Below, one piece after another: positions 63,774 through 64,000 of a DNA stretch of 64,000 bases (the stretch's first letter is position 1; the number at the start of each line of letters is the position of its first letter). A model generated the notes under the pieces. It did no database searches. It was not told the origin of the DNA and was given only the letters and a program-made list of their open reading frames with translations. The DNA comes from Pseudisothecium myosuroides (Eukaryota; Streptophyta; Bryopsida; Hypnales; Lembophyllaceae), in the NCBI GenBank assembly GCA_951799445.1, contig OX637295.1, positions 12,400,001-12,464,000 on the forward strand, read 5' to 3'. A program made the position numbers and the translations under genes.

Positions 63774-64000
63774 CCATAAGCAAACATGCAACAACATATA
63801 ACACCACATGGATTCAACTAAAATCTTCTAATTCCAAAGATTTGAAAAGCAACAAAAAGCACTCAAGTTCTTCATGATTACTCCCAAAACTACATAATAT
63901 TCCCACTCGTACACCCAAACACCTCATATTTATACTAGAATTAGCATTTGTTAAACAACATGTGAGGGAACACAACAACAAATGCTAATGTAAAGATAGT
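63774..64000. repeat. Dispersed repeat, copy 2, cut by window end
   Basis: Matches 51331-51573 with small differences (for example an extra TTTATACT-type insertion near 63,928). It continues past the window edge. Confidence 0.75.

Overview
The window is nuclear DNA from a land plant. Every confident gene has spliceosomal GT-AG introns, land-plant gene families and plant-style 5' regions (AAACCCTAA telo-boxes). Protein details, such as the [19 protein letters not shown] stretch of the PP4 catalytic subunit and the MCM8 sequence, look like a non-flowering lineage. A moss or other bryophyte is my best inference, but I ran no search.

Layout: the left flank (1-23,200) and the right flank (48,100-64,000) are AT-rich, almost gene-free and packed with non-autonomous transposable elements. 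Between them lies a gene island at about 23.2-48.1 kb. From left to right it holds: a PP4/PPX serine/threonine phosphatase catalytic subunit (+, 8 exons); a cytochrome P450 (+, 3 exons); a small acidic LEA-like protein with an organelle-targeting presequence (+); a CorA-like Mg2+ transporter-family gene (-, 7 exons), whose 3' end is duplicated twice downstream; and, head-to-head with it across about 1.04 kb, MCM8 (+, 17 exons), a DNA helicase of homologous recombination. A small single-exon predicted mitochondrial membrane protein sits alone at 54.0 kb. These genes form no operon or pathway. They are ordinary housekeeping and specialised-metabolism genes side by side.

The flanks carry several transposon groups: (1) a family bounded by TTAA target sites and CCCYTAAA-type ends, with one nested insertion for which the window also holds an uninterrupted relative; (2) at least five sequence-unrelated element families that all end in TAAGGTA...TACCTTA; (3) CACTA-type hairpins with 3-bp target duplications; (4) a Stowaway/mariner-like element; (5) large fold-back elements; (6) a decayed non-LTR retrotransposon (LINE) 3' end. 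A second gene-like island at 19.4-20.9 kb holds a frameshifted coiled-coil reading frame with a CACTA hairpin just upstream.

Exon boundaries were placed by eye from reading phase, splice consensus and remembered family sequence. All confident genes keep phase through every junction. Family assignments of repeats rest on termini and target duplications only, since no transposase was found.
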